A stretch of 64,000 nucleotides of DNA from Enoplolaimus lenunculus (lineage: Eukaryota; Nematoda; Enoplea; Enoplida; Thoracostomopsidae), in assembly GCA_030248215.1 (NCBI GenBank), contig JASANG010001567.1, positions 162,898 through 226,897 on the forward strand. Direction: 5' to 3'. The position numbers and the translations under genes were made by a program. The notes beneath the pieces are model-generated. The model searched no databases, was not told the DNA's origin, and saw nothing but the letters and a program-made list of their open reading frames with translations. Shown here in pieces: positions 24,010-35,100 of this stretch; within the stretch, counting starts at the first letter, position 1; each line of letters begins with the position of its first letter.

Positions 24010-25276
24010 TATATATTGCTTTGATTATTAAATCATAGAGACACCGACCCATGTGACCTATCTGCGGGCCTACCAATAGACCTAACAATAAAACCTAAGC
24101 GCCAGCCTAAACGTAGACAAAAAACCTAAGCAGGACTCTAAACATGAGCCAAGGAAACGTAAGCGCAAGCGTAAAACAAAACCCAAATGTCTATGCTTAA
24201 ACCTGTTAAAGGCTATTCCTATGGGTCCAACCTCGCTGTCTCCCAGAGGGCTGGCATCTGTAATCGATATGGGCCGAGATACGTTTTATACTTTGAGTTT
24301 GACGTCATTGTGCGCTATGGCATAAAAATTCCGAAATAATATTTTGCGGCTGCAGCAGTTCTTCTGGGTTGAGGATCGCAAACTAAAACCAATCGAAACT
24401 GAGAAATTATACTTTGTGCCTTTTTGGCCAACTTCCAGCTTTTATTTCTATTATTAAGTATTAAATAACACACATTCTATTTTACCTTCACATTCATCCA
24501 ACCAAATACGACTTATACGCATTCAATGCAATACGACCATGGTTTTAATGGTGTCAATAACCTTTAGCCAATTGTTTTGTTGACGTTCAACTAAAAGTTG
24601 AACTGATGTTTAGTTTAATACTCTCGATTCAAAGTTCAGCAGTAAAAAGTTGGAAATTATCAACGCTGATGTCAGCGAAAAGCTGTTTTGGTTTTATACC
24701 TTTTAGCTGAAGTGTTTCGAACAAGAGGGGGCGGGTACCTCGTTCCCACCGTTTTTTCCGTCGAATAAAGAACTTGCGTTATATTAAATAACCAATAGCA
24801 ATATCTCTATTTTGAGAGCCAGTACTTTTTTCAGGGCGTGATTTTACCGATTGAAGTTTTGGCTCATTCCCGGGTGACTCAGTAACTTTTTATGTCGTAG
24901 ATGGTCATATGCGGGGGTAGAGGGTCAACTATAGGATAACGTTTTACCTTTTTGACCGTTTTATTGCTGATAGCTGCTATATGCTGACAGTTATGCTAAC
25001 GTGAAGCGACTTATATGCGTTTGTGTTTTTGAGTTCAACCTCAATACGAGACTTTATTTGTACAATTGCATCTTGTGTGCTATATTGCAAAACGAGATCA
25101 GTTAAAGTTCACCCCTTAAAGATAACAATTAAAGTTCGTCTCAAGTTGTATTGAAAAACTTTCATTGATTTGAAAACCGTACACATTTTATAAATTTTTA
25201 TTTTGACAAAGTTCGCTGGGGTAAAATAAACCACAACAACGACAGCCAACTTTAGTTAGTTTCGCATAGAATTGTT
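24010..25276. other. Intergenic, no gene recognised
   Basis: 24048-24190 is a diverged CCTAAGC-rich MITE remnant. The rest is AT-rich unique sequence with no exon I can support. Confidence 0.4.
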
Positions 25277-25395
25277 CACTGCAAAAAAATGGTGAGTCAA
25301 ATTAACTCTCTCCGAAATATGCTTTTCCTGACTACAGAAAATAAGTCAAAATTCGACTCCGCCAGAGTCAATTTGACTCACCAGTTTTTTGCAGG
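25277..25395. mobile_element. GAGTCAAATTGACT foldback MITE, internally deleted
   Basis: CACTGCAAAAAAATGGTGAG at the left, TCACCAGTTTTTTGCAG at the right; shorter than the 23811 copy. Confidence 0.65.
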
Positions 25396-26931
25396 GTTGG
25401 TCAGAAAAAAATTACCGGAAAAAATGTTTGTGTTTTTATTTTTTCATTTTCCGAGCTTCCGCATAACTGCATGTGGTGCAGTTACTGTTTCGTGAAAGTT
25501 ATATATAGCTGTATTTTACTTGATTTTCGGTTGCAGACCTTTATCTGGTTTTTAGTTTTAGGCTCGCGATGCGTTATTTTTTACGCAAAACCGTGCAAAC
25601 AGACAATTTGTCTTGAATTTTTAACGCAAGTTTAAGCTTCAGCTTAAAGATCCGTAGGCATATACCTACGTTGTAGTTTATTGTAACTTGGACTATCGTT
25701 AAACTAGAATTTTACTTGAGAGTCTATCATATTACGTATTAAACATTATGTCAAGGCAATTTTGTTTATTAATTGTATTTGAAAAATAAAAAAATTACAC
25801 AATACAGTATTTTAAGCTAACTCTTAATTTCATTATATAACATTACTCAATACTTCGGACAACTTCAAAGGTCTGAGCAATTTATACTTTAAATTTAAGA
25901 ACAAAAATGTGTAGATAGTCGTTAGCGTCCACGTATAGCGCGCAAAGGATTCAAACAATGCTTCAAAACTGAGATGCGGTCAAAACGTGACCTCATCACC
26001 AATCGGTCGGCAATGTTTTTAGACTTAAATTTTTCATAAAAAATGTTTTAAAAATAGTAAAATTTACAAAAACTCTAAAATTTGTCCACTTTGTAAACAT
26101 TTATTTCTAAACAAGCGGCCCCAGTGATTGAGGACGGCAACAGGATGTAGTGTTATATAATTTTTCATGCGTACATAAAGACAGCGATGCACCCACCCCG
26201 AAGCCTCCAAATAGTAGCCTCTGTAATAATTATAAAACTTTGATGTTCAATTCATATATACATACATACATACATACATATATACAACCTGTTCATTCAA
26301 AAACTATAGGTATATTCTCCATTAGTCATTTACTATTATCAAAAATATAATAAGTATCGCATGAAAAGACTAGTTGAGACTGCAAAAGCAATTATTGCAG
26401 TTGCATGCAAACTTGTATTGAGTGAGATCGCTAGCTCAGAAATAATAACAAGTTGTGCTGCGGACAGTCACTACGAGTTGAGTTCAAACTCTATTGACAT
26501 TTTGAACATCAAAAATAGCAAAATGTTTTTTTTCGACACTGAACCGTTGACTGTTTTTAACTGGAATAATTGAATATTTTCAAATTCAACATTTTTAAGG
26601 TATAAATACAGAAAATGGCAGATTTTTTCAAAATTGAAAACTTTTGATGCGTCGTGTGTTTGCGATTTGTCACTTTTAGTATTGCGGCTAGAGACATTGT
26701 CTATATAGCGTTTATATAATAAGTTATAACGGGTTTAGTTTTTGATGTTGCGACGATATTTGAGAAATTTCGAAACCATCTTTTTGCGTTTGAAGCTATT
26801 AACTTTCGAACAAATTTAGCCGAATGAAATTCTTTGGCATTTGGCTTAAGTATAGCTTTAACGCCACGATTTGTAATGTAGTTTAACATAATCTATGGTC
26901 TTATTGTATTTTAAGTGCCCGTTTTCTCATA
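25396..26931. other. Intergenic with one uncertain small ORF
   Basis: Mostly AT-rich. An ATG-initiated frame of 70 codons at 26361-26573 (MKRLVETAKAIIAVACKLVL...) has reasonable codon use but no domain, homologue or splice context I recognise. 26256-26285 is a CATA microsatellite. Confidence 0.3.
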
Positions 26932-27360
26932 TACTGTAGTGACCCGAATAAGAAAAGGGGACTGATGTTTATTTGGTCTCTCCAGAGGGTACGCCCACTG
27001 TTATTCGGTTACTCCGCTTTCCTTCGTTACTGATATATATCCGGTACTGCAACTATCCGTTGAATTAAACGTTTATTTATTTGTCGTGTCAATAGCTTGA
27101 ACGATAATGCAAGGTTATACTTAGGAATGTACTTCTCAAAATTTAAGTACGCTTTAAAGTTTCGAACTCAAATTATTTCAGCCTGGAGTTATTTATGCAC
27201 TGCAACTAATGATAATTGACATTTTGGACTTTAAGTAGGGTTTGTTTAGGGACTCTATCCGCTTACGGACTCGTCTTAGGTATACGGACTCCTTCTGATT
27301 GGTGCTCAAAGTGGCGACTCCCACTCTTATTGCCCCCATCTTTTTCGGGTCAATACAGTA
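26932..27360. mobile_element. TACTGTAGTGACCCGAATAA MITE, full copy
   Basis: Inverted ends TACTGTAGTGACCCGAATAA and TTCGGGTCAATACAGTA, flanked by A(T) so that a TA target duplication is possible. Non-coding, about 430 bp, with ATCCGTTGAATTAAACG inside. Other copies: 43001-43396, 54213-54626 (inverted) and a fragment at 27872-27960. Confidence 0.7.
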
Positions 27361-27871
27361 TTTATAGCATCAATGGGACATTTAGCGATAGCTTTTGAAT
27401 CATGTGCTATAAAGTAAATCAACGTTAGTTGCATATCTCCATACGCTTTGCAGAATCAATCACTTTTCAGCCGTTTCTACATTTATATACGATTCATCAT
27501 AAACTGGCGATAGGTGATACACACATTTGAGAATATCGGTTATGAAAAATTAATCACAGCCCTGAATAGACCTAAACCGCGCTGGTTAGGTTAACAAAAC
27601 TTAGAACGGTTATGAGGGTTGAGCTTGTTATTGGTGATACCAGAAGTCATACTGCGAGTATTTTAACAGCGAATGATGCCAAATAAATACTTTTTAACAA
27701 ATTCTAACTTCCGGTTAAGTGTTTAGTATTGTTTGCTCTAACATACGCAGCGTACAGTAAGTATTATTAATCGTTTCCAGAGTTAAAATTTGAAGTTGCA
27801 TATGTATCAGTCTTGTGCAAAATTGGCATGCAAAAATGTCTCAAATTTGAGAAATTGTCACTGATCGCACT

Positions 27872-27960
27872 TACTGTAGCGATCTGAATAAAGGTGCAAT
27901 AAGATGAGTGGTCCCAATTTTGAGTTCCAATCAGTAGGAGTCTGTATTAGGGTCTGTTAG
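27872..27960. mobile_element. Fragment of TACTGTAGTGACCCG MITE
   Basis: TACTGTAGCGATCTGAATAA followed by GTGGTCCCAATTTTGAGTTCC, matching one end of the family in inverted orientation. It directly abuts the triplicated repeat. Confidence 0.5.
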
Positions 27961-27965
27961 TGGAT

Positions 27966-28288
27966 GGCGGCTACAATTGCTAATTAGAATCTATAATAGA
28001 GACCAAAGCAGATTGGCCAAGACTGTTCAAATATGTATCAGACGCTTAAACGGCGATTACCGTAAGCTTTTAGTGGCGGCTACAATTGCTAATTAGAATC
28101 TATAATAGAGACCAAAGCAGATTGGCCAAGACTGTTCAAATATGTATCAGACGCTTAAACGGCGATTACCGTAAGCTTTAGTGGCGGCTACAATTGCTTA
28201 TTAGAATCTATAATAGAGACCAAAGCAGATTGGCCAAGACTGTTCAAATATGTATCAGACGCTTAAACGGCGATTACCGTAAGCTTTA
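27966..28288. repeat. Three tandem copies of a 108-109-bp unit
   Basis: Units start GGCGGCTACAATTGCT at 27966, 28075 and 28183 and are nearly identical, with one or two small differences. Each contains AGAGACCAAAGCAGATTGGC and AAACGGCGATTACCGTAAGC. No coding sense; a recent tandem amplification. Confidence 0.9.
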
Positions 28289-28504
28289 GTAGATCCAAAA
28301 ATAAACAAGATTAACAAACATGGCCATCAACATAAATGCTTCGGAGCAATTCAGTTCTGCCGAAAAGAAAGAATATAAAAACAAGGGTATTTGCGTTCAA
28401 TATGCAGAGTTGAAACGAGGACGTAACCAGGATTTTGGTTTGGGATGGGGGCACATACGGGGACGTCGCAGCTGATTCAAAACGATTGGGTCACGCACAG
28501 TGGG

Positions 28505-28666
28505 ACCAGGCCGTAGCCAGCTTACCTTGCTATGGGGCTAAAAAATTTTCAGCATGAGCATACAACTGTTTTCCTTCACTTACAAGCGAGGTTGAAATTT
28601 TCTTAGGGAGAGGGCAAAAGTTTTTCTCCGGTGGGTTGAACCTTATCCCCTCAATGGCTACGGGCC
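28505..28666. mobile_element. CAGGCCCGTAGCCAGC MITE (hAT-like)
   Basis: About 165 bp with ends CAGGCCGTAGCCAGC and GGCTACGGGCCCG, and G-runs near the ends (e.g. GGCTAAAAAATTTTC). Six copies in the window; the one at 51993 shows an exact 8-bp duplication. Confidence 0.65.
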
Positions 28667-29734
28667 CGGCTGGGGCGCGACAAATAATGGTGGAGTAAAG
28701 CTCGCGAACGACTCGAGCGAGAAGCCAAATGCAATTAAAGTGCGATAATTTGTAAGGTGGGTGATACACTTTCGTGCGGCATCGTCTGTGGATGCCCGTC
28801 GCCAGTGGCAGATCCAGAAACTGCTGACAGTGGGTCGCGTGATATACACAAACATGTTCACGAGCAAGAAGCCAAACGCAATTTTAGTAAAAAACTAAAG
28901 TGTAAAATGTTGCTGTTAAATCTCTGTTCGAGAGATTATTAAGGCCTGCGAATCAAAAAGTACAGCGAACAACACACGCGAGTTTCTAGCGCCAATCGCC
29001 ATAGCCCCATGCGGTCGACCAAGGCCCCATGGAATCTGCCCAGATCGTTTGCGTTCAGCAAAGCTTGTGCCGATTAGGGACGACCTACGTACCATATAGG
29101 TTTATTTAGTAGCATTAAAACCAAATACAGTGACGTAAGTGACGTGAGTGAAGCGAACGAAAAGCTAGACAAATGTTTTAAACCAACTCTCAAAAAACAC
29201 CACATTATTTTCAGTATCAATGTGACAAAATTTTGTTTGAAAAAAATTTTCAGAATTATTGGAGCCACGGCCCCGTTGTAATACCTCTTGGCTGCGCCAA
29301 CTTTAGTAGCAAAATCTAATCAGTTCTGTGAAAAAATACGCATATGATAAAACTCCAAGTCGCAATGCACTAGAGTTAAAGTTGGAAGCTCAAAACAACA
29401 ACTCCAACAACAACAGCAACAACTGCAATATAAAACATAACACACAGAACACAAAATGTTTCCCACCGTTAGCAGATAAGTGTTTTACCTGTATACAGGA
29501 GATATCTTTGTTGTAGTTCACATAATTTCTAGTTTCCAATTTTCGAAAGTAAAAATTTATTCTATTTTAAATATTTCGAATCCATGCATTGCTATGGTGT
29601 TTTTTAGTATTTTTCAACTGAAAACTATATCATTAGCATTGTTAACGAGAGTTCGCTTTAAACTTGAACTCTAATGATTTTTTGCTCATTTGTGGTCTAC
29701 AGAATTGAAAACAGTACATTTTTGTCCGAGCGTC
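28667..29734. other. Intergenic, no gene recognised
   Basis: 28795-28990 carries GCCAGTGGCAGATCCAGAAA, related to the end of the MITE at 49453. 29390-29420 is AAC-rich. Short frames here have no recognisable product. Confidence 0.35.
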
Positions 29735-29899
29735 GGGCCCGTAGCTAAAGGGTGGGAAGGGGAGCGTTCAGTACCCCACGAAACAAATCTTCCCCCCTCT
29801 GGAGAATTTTCAACCTTGATTGTAACTCATTGAAAACCCTTGAATTCCTCCTGAAAAAATTTTTAAGCCCCCTAGCAAGGTGAGCTGACTACGGCCCTG
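29735..29899. mobile_element. CAGGCCCGTAGCCAGC MITE, inverted copy
   Basis: GGGCCCGTAGCTAAAGG at the left; GGTGAGCTGACTACGGCCCTG at the right. Confidence 0.6.
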
Positions 29900-30849
29900 C
29901 CGACGACTGGAACAGTCAAAGCATACCGGCTGAGTCTCGTAGACAATGAGTTGAACACGTATACCGAACTCACACGCGAGTCGTTGAAAAGTTCGGCGTA
30001 CGGTCGGAAAAACTTTTTTCACGAAAATTTCGCTATTTCACCTTGTTTCAATTGCCGATTTCTGCAACACCAAATTTTTTCGTTAAAGCATAGTTGACAG
30101 TGCGAGTAAACAGTAGCTAACAAAGGGGGTTCCATTTGGTGCCCGTGAACCCTTTCTTATTAAGTGAAAAATTTTAAACCAGAAATGGAAAGATGCTTCA
30201 TGTCTGGCAGCGTCAGTCAAGTGCAAGCCTCAAAGTACGATCTTGGTTCCGTAGATGTCAACCTGTTGCCGTCCTTAAATTTGTTCAGGATTTACCTCTG
30301 GTAAATGAAGCATATAATACTGTACTTTAGCGATATATACAAAAATAATCCTAAAATAGATGATACAGTTGTATATGCTGACGTTTCCGTTAGAAAATGC
30401 ATATAAATATTTAGACTGTTATCGGTTTAGTTTAAATAGCAGACTATAAATATCGAATAATTAAGCTTATTAGGCTATAACCCAAGGGCACCTGGTTCAA
30501 AACTAAACAATACTGGCTCGGCAATTTTGCTGCAGATGAGTAGCCTCATATCCGTTAGTTTTTATTAGAAATTCGACTAGTTGGTAAGTGCTGGCAAATT
30601 TGAATTTTTACCCATAATAACCATAAGATTATCAGATGACATAATAATTGCGAAAGCTATGCGCTATGTTCCTGTCAAAAGACAATCCGGTTCTAGGCCT
30701 ACTGCCAAAATGACAACCACAGTTGAAACAACAGAGTTTACAAATGGTTAGGAATATGTTTGGTTTAAACTCATTAATTTGCAAAAAATTACAATTAACA
30801 TCTGTTTCGCACAGGAATATTTTATTATTTCATCTGAAACTTTTATGCT
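29900..30849. other. Intergenic, nothing recognised
   Basis: AT-rich unique sequence without supported exons, RNA genes or repeats. Confidence 0.4.
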
Positions 30850-30985
30850 GGCATTCGAGTCTCGGAGACTGGAGTAGGAGGCCACGAGGGGGCTATCACG
30901 TCTTGTAGAAATTTTGAAATTTGTATACGCGTAGTAATTGTTATACACATTGATTGTTCATTATTTCACATATACACGCGCTGTG
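30850..30985 (-). mobile_element. tRNA-like SINE, partial, minus orientation
   Basis: Contains GGCTATCACGTCTTGTAGAAAT and ATATACACGCGCTGTG, the reverse complement of the 5' half of the copies at 31566 and 31861; the tRNA-like part is only partly kept. Confidence 0.45.
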
Positions 30986-31565
30986 TGGGTTAGAGCAGAA
31001 TGGGTCTTTACCTGCGGAAGCCCGCTGTCAAACACTGGTCGGGTAAAGCATTTTAGCCGTGGGCATAGTCGCGGGTAAAGATTTGTGTTACGTGGGTAAA
31101 AAATTGACAGTTTTTATCCGCGCCAAACCTTTAAGAGTTGTGAAAACATGCGCTATTAACAAAGTTAGTCACGAGCGTTGAAACCCTGGTTTGAAATTTT
31201 GTTGTTTCTAGTAAGCTTTTATGTGTAAGATTCATTGGAGCTATAACGCAAAACTTCATTTAAGTGCAAATCACCAGCGATGTTTAAAACACTAATTTAC
31301 CTTAAGGCGCAGATAAAAGGTTGGTCGTGGGCAGGTGTATTTAGCGTAGGTAAACTCGTGGGTAAAAATTCTTATTTGCCTGGCTAAAGTATACCCATGC
31401 TTACCACTCTGGTTCACAGTCAACACCATGTGAGGACGGGTTATTATTCTGAATGGCTACAGTCCGTTCATTATACGCGACTTCTCAGCAAACAATGTTT
31501 CCATTCTGAAATTTTATTAATTTCAGTAAAAACATTTTGTTTCAAAATGCTGCAATTAATATATT

Positions 31566-31833
31566 AACTCCTTCTCACATTGAGTTGCCTATAGGCAGCT
31601 CAGCGCAGTGTATATACGTTAAACAGTATATATCGCACCGTGTTTCACAATTGCAACACGTATACATAGTACTAAATTACCACAAGACGTGAGAGCCCCT
31701 CGGGCTCGAGCGTCCAGCTCCTATAGATGAGTGGTGATGGTATACGCCTCCCACTTCAGCCACTGGAGTTCGAATCCTAGCATAAAAGTAGGTCTCAAGG
31801 GAAATAGAAAATATTCATGTGAGAAAGGGTTAA
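31566..31833 (+). mobile_element. tRNA-like SINE, copy 1 of a tandem pair
   Basis: Starts CTTCTCACATTGAGTTGCC and ends ATTCATGTGAGAAAGGGTTAA, so the termini are partly inverted. The core CTCCTATAGATGAGTGGTG (box A-like) and GGAGTTCGAATCC (box B) resembles a tRNA gene, but I could not fold a full cloverleaf by eye. The second copy starts 28 bp after this one ends. Confidence 0.6.
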
Positions 31834-31860
31834 GCGAAAAATTTTCAGTTTAATATCTAT

Positions 31861-32102
31861 AACGCCTTCTCACATTGAGTTGCCTGTAGGCAACTCAGCG
31901 CATTGTATATACGTTAAATTGCAACACGTATAAATAGTACTAAATCAACCCAAGACGTGAAAGCCCCCTCGGGCTCGTGCGTCAAGCTCCTATAGCTGAG
32001 TGGTGATGGAATACGCCTCCCGCTCCAGTCACTGGATTTCGAATCCTAGCATAAAAGTAGGTCTCAGGGGAAATATAAAATATTCATGTGAGAAAGGGTT
32101 AA
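31861..32102 (+). mobile_element. tRNA-like SINE, copy 2, abutting the 5' end of the inhibitor-SOD gene
   Basis: Close relative of the copy at 31566. Box A-like TAGCTGAGTGG at about 31993 and box B-like TTTCGAATCC at about 32037. It ends about 45 bp upstream of the ATG at 32147. Confidence 0.6.
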
Positions 32103-32115
32103 TTTTAGTTTTCAG
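32099..32115 (+). promoter_or_regulatory. Splice-acceptor-like site 31 bp before the ATG
   Basis: TTAATTTTAGTTTTCAG ends at 32115 and the first ATG follows at 32147. It is an excellent acceptor with no coding exon seen upstream, so it could join a 5' non-coding exon or accept a trans-spliced leader if the organism uses one. Inference only. Confidence 0.35.
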
Positions 32116-32146
32116 GTGATTCGTATTTTAATTAGAGAACATTACA

Positions 32147-35100
32147 ATGTATCAACCTCAACATTTGAACATTTTATTTACATACGTCGCAATTGTGTTT
32201 ACAAATCTATTAACTCATACTGAAGTGCAGGGAACATTTGGAACCGGTATGTTTAATAGGCTCAATTGGGAACAGGGCCAGGGTTGGAAGCCGGAAAACA
32301 GCGAACGAAAAAAGTGGTTTTTCCGTTTTTTCGGTTTTTTTCGGTGAAAAAGAAAAACATAAGAAAGTGGAAACGAATTTCATCAAAAATGTATAAATTT
32401 TAGTAAATAACTTGCGTTACAGCAGAACAAATTCCGGGGAAAACTGTAATAAACTCGTCTTTCTCACGACTGTAACTCAAAACGAGTTTCGCATAAGTGT
32501 CAAGACTGCTGATTAGCCAAATTTATTTTGTAACATCTGTTTGATGAACAGACGTTTTTGCTGCTTGTGTTTACAGTATCGAGCCTTAAGTTTCGACTTT
32601 TGTTCCTACCCTAAAACTACTTCTAAGGTTTATATTAGCGAATACTTTAGTGACCGGTTTAATAGCCGATATTGCTGCAACCTGTAGCAGCGTTTTGGAT
32701 AATTTCTACTAAAACAAAAAATGAAATTTACTTGATTTCAATGCAAAATTTGACTCACTATTTTCTGATTGTAGCAAATAATTGTAAAGCAAAACAAAAT
32801 GATTACCCTTTACGGCAATAATTGCAAGTTTATCATCGACAAAATGGATATCAGATAGTCAAGTTAGAAAGAAAAAACTTTGAAAATTGCTGTATTTTAG
32901 ACTGTCACCTTGCGAAAACAGTGAAACAAAATGTCGACTGCGAGTCTGATGGAAGCTTTTCACCCAAACAATGTACGGCGTCTGAAGGCAAATGCTATTG
33001 TGTCGATTTGTTCGGCAACACCATTGTGGGTACAAGCCATTCTCCATGGCAAGTCCCACCGGTTGATTGCAAGAAATATCGACAAGGTAAATGAGCGTGC
33101 AAGGTCCGCAGCCAGCTCACCTTGCTGGATGGAAAATTGTCTGAAAGGGCATAGAAGGGTTTTCAATTAAAACAAGGTTGAAAATTTTCTAGGAAGAGGG
33201 GAAACATTTTTCCAAGATGACGGCTAAGCTTCCCACCTGCCCCCCTTGGCTACGAGCCCGAGAGTCCAATGGAATATAACTAACGTCGCACGTCTAGATT
33301 GTAAAAAGGTTGAAGTTATACACAAATTTCAATGACTTTTCTTGTGTTACCAACCGCAAAAATTGCTAAAAGCGACTGGGACGAAAATACCTTAGAATTG
33401 AACATAACGGTCCACTTCTAGGCTGCGCCTTTTAATATAACCATTTTTAACCTGAGTACACTGTTGTCTTTGTATAGCGTTAACCAGAGACTTAGTCCAA
33501 ACCAAATCAAATCTGATCCTATAAAAGCGTAATCCTGTACCTAATCAAGTATCTCCTATGCGGTTTTGAGCTGTAGGTATCAAGGTGCAACCGGAGGTGA
33601 AGTAAAAAATAGGCCATAGAATAATGGTAAATTTGCAATTTTGTTACCATAATTTGCAAAGTATTGTAAAAAGATCGCTTACAAACGTTCTTTTGGCAAA
33701 CATCTGTGCAATTAAACTTTTCAAAGTCGCCGAAAGCTTGAAACTTTGTATATGTTAGGTACTGTTTAGGGTTAAAAAAGCGTTTGGCTTCTAGCGCGCT
33801 TTGCTAGCGACTCTTTTTCCACCATTTGATGTTGTGTCTCCAATAGCGGCTTTCTTACAGCTGGACCTGGTGCTGTGTCCCTGTTTGTTACGTTAATAAG
33901 CTTGGTTTCATTTCAAAGACTCGTATACTTTTTGTAATTCTTTGAAATGAACGAAAATCGCTGAAATAAATTTAACAAATTTATTTTTAGCATCCACATC
34001 CCCTCGGTTTCGCAACTTTGCATCGTCACCTCAATGTCCTCCTGTGAACGAACCCTTTTGCTCGAGTTCCGTTCAAAGTCCATGCTCTCCGGAGTTTAAC
34101 AATTGTCCAGTCTCTCAATTGTGCTGTAAAACCAACTGCGGACGCTACAAATGTGTTGCGCCGTCAGATGCTACAGATTGCTCGGTAAGAAATATTGCAA
34201 GGTTTGAGTGAAATTTAAAAAATTATACCGCACAGCTGAAGTACGAGTTACGAGTTGACGATAAGGTTTTAAGCCAAAGAGCACCCATAAGAGTGAACTT
34301 ATTCAGCATCTTATTTTGCACCCGAAGCAGTTGAATAAGTTTATCACAGGCTGCTGTATCAATTTGAAAATATTGACTTTGAAATTCGAGTAGCTCAAGA
34401 AAATTCCCAAAATCTCTGGGCCTGGTATTTCAACGAAACATTTCAAGTATTTCAATATCGTTTTTTGATTTTCATTCATGATTCAACACTAAATTTCAGT
34501 ATCACTGTTTTAGGCCGATGTATAGATCAGGGGTGGGTCGTTTTTCCGCGGGACTGCAATAGAGTACGGTTAAGATGCAGTCTAATTTGTTCTTGGGCTT
34601 ATCCGTACGCTTTGGCAAAGGCTTACATTTTGGTTTAGGAGTTTACTTATACTAGATTTTAAAAATTCCAATTAGTTGAATAATCAACTCAGCTAGTCAG
34701 TTAGTTATTTCTGACTTAATAACAATAAGCATTAACTCACTCTGAGTTGAGTTGATTTTCGCGCTCAGATGTTTTGATTCCGGGTGAGTTGATAAGTTAA
34801 CTCAGTTGAGTTGAATCAACTCATAATTCTGTGTTCTGACAGTCTTAACTCATACTGAATGTTTCAACTTATTCTGAGTTAAAATCAACTCACTGTAATT
34901 TGCAGTATTCTGTTTGGACCAGTTCTGGACATTGGCCAATAACAGTAGGCAAACAGTACTTATATCTGTTAAAATTTTAGGCTACTCCTTGTCCCGTTGG
35001 ACAGAGTTGTGTTGGTGTTAGCAGACCATGTGTTGGTCGAGGAGGCAACTGTTTAGTCTACGAATGTCGACAGCTTGGCAGTAAGTAGTGAACACCACAG

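Noticed and set aside
31990-32060. A functional tRNA gene
   Set aside because: Box A and B motifs are present, but arms do not pair well and the sequence is embedded in a multi-copy repeat, so it is called a SINE.
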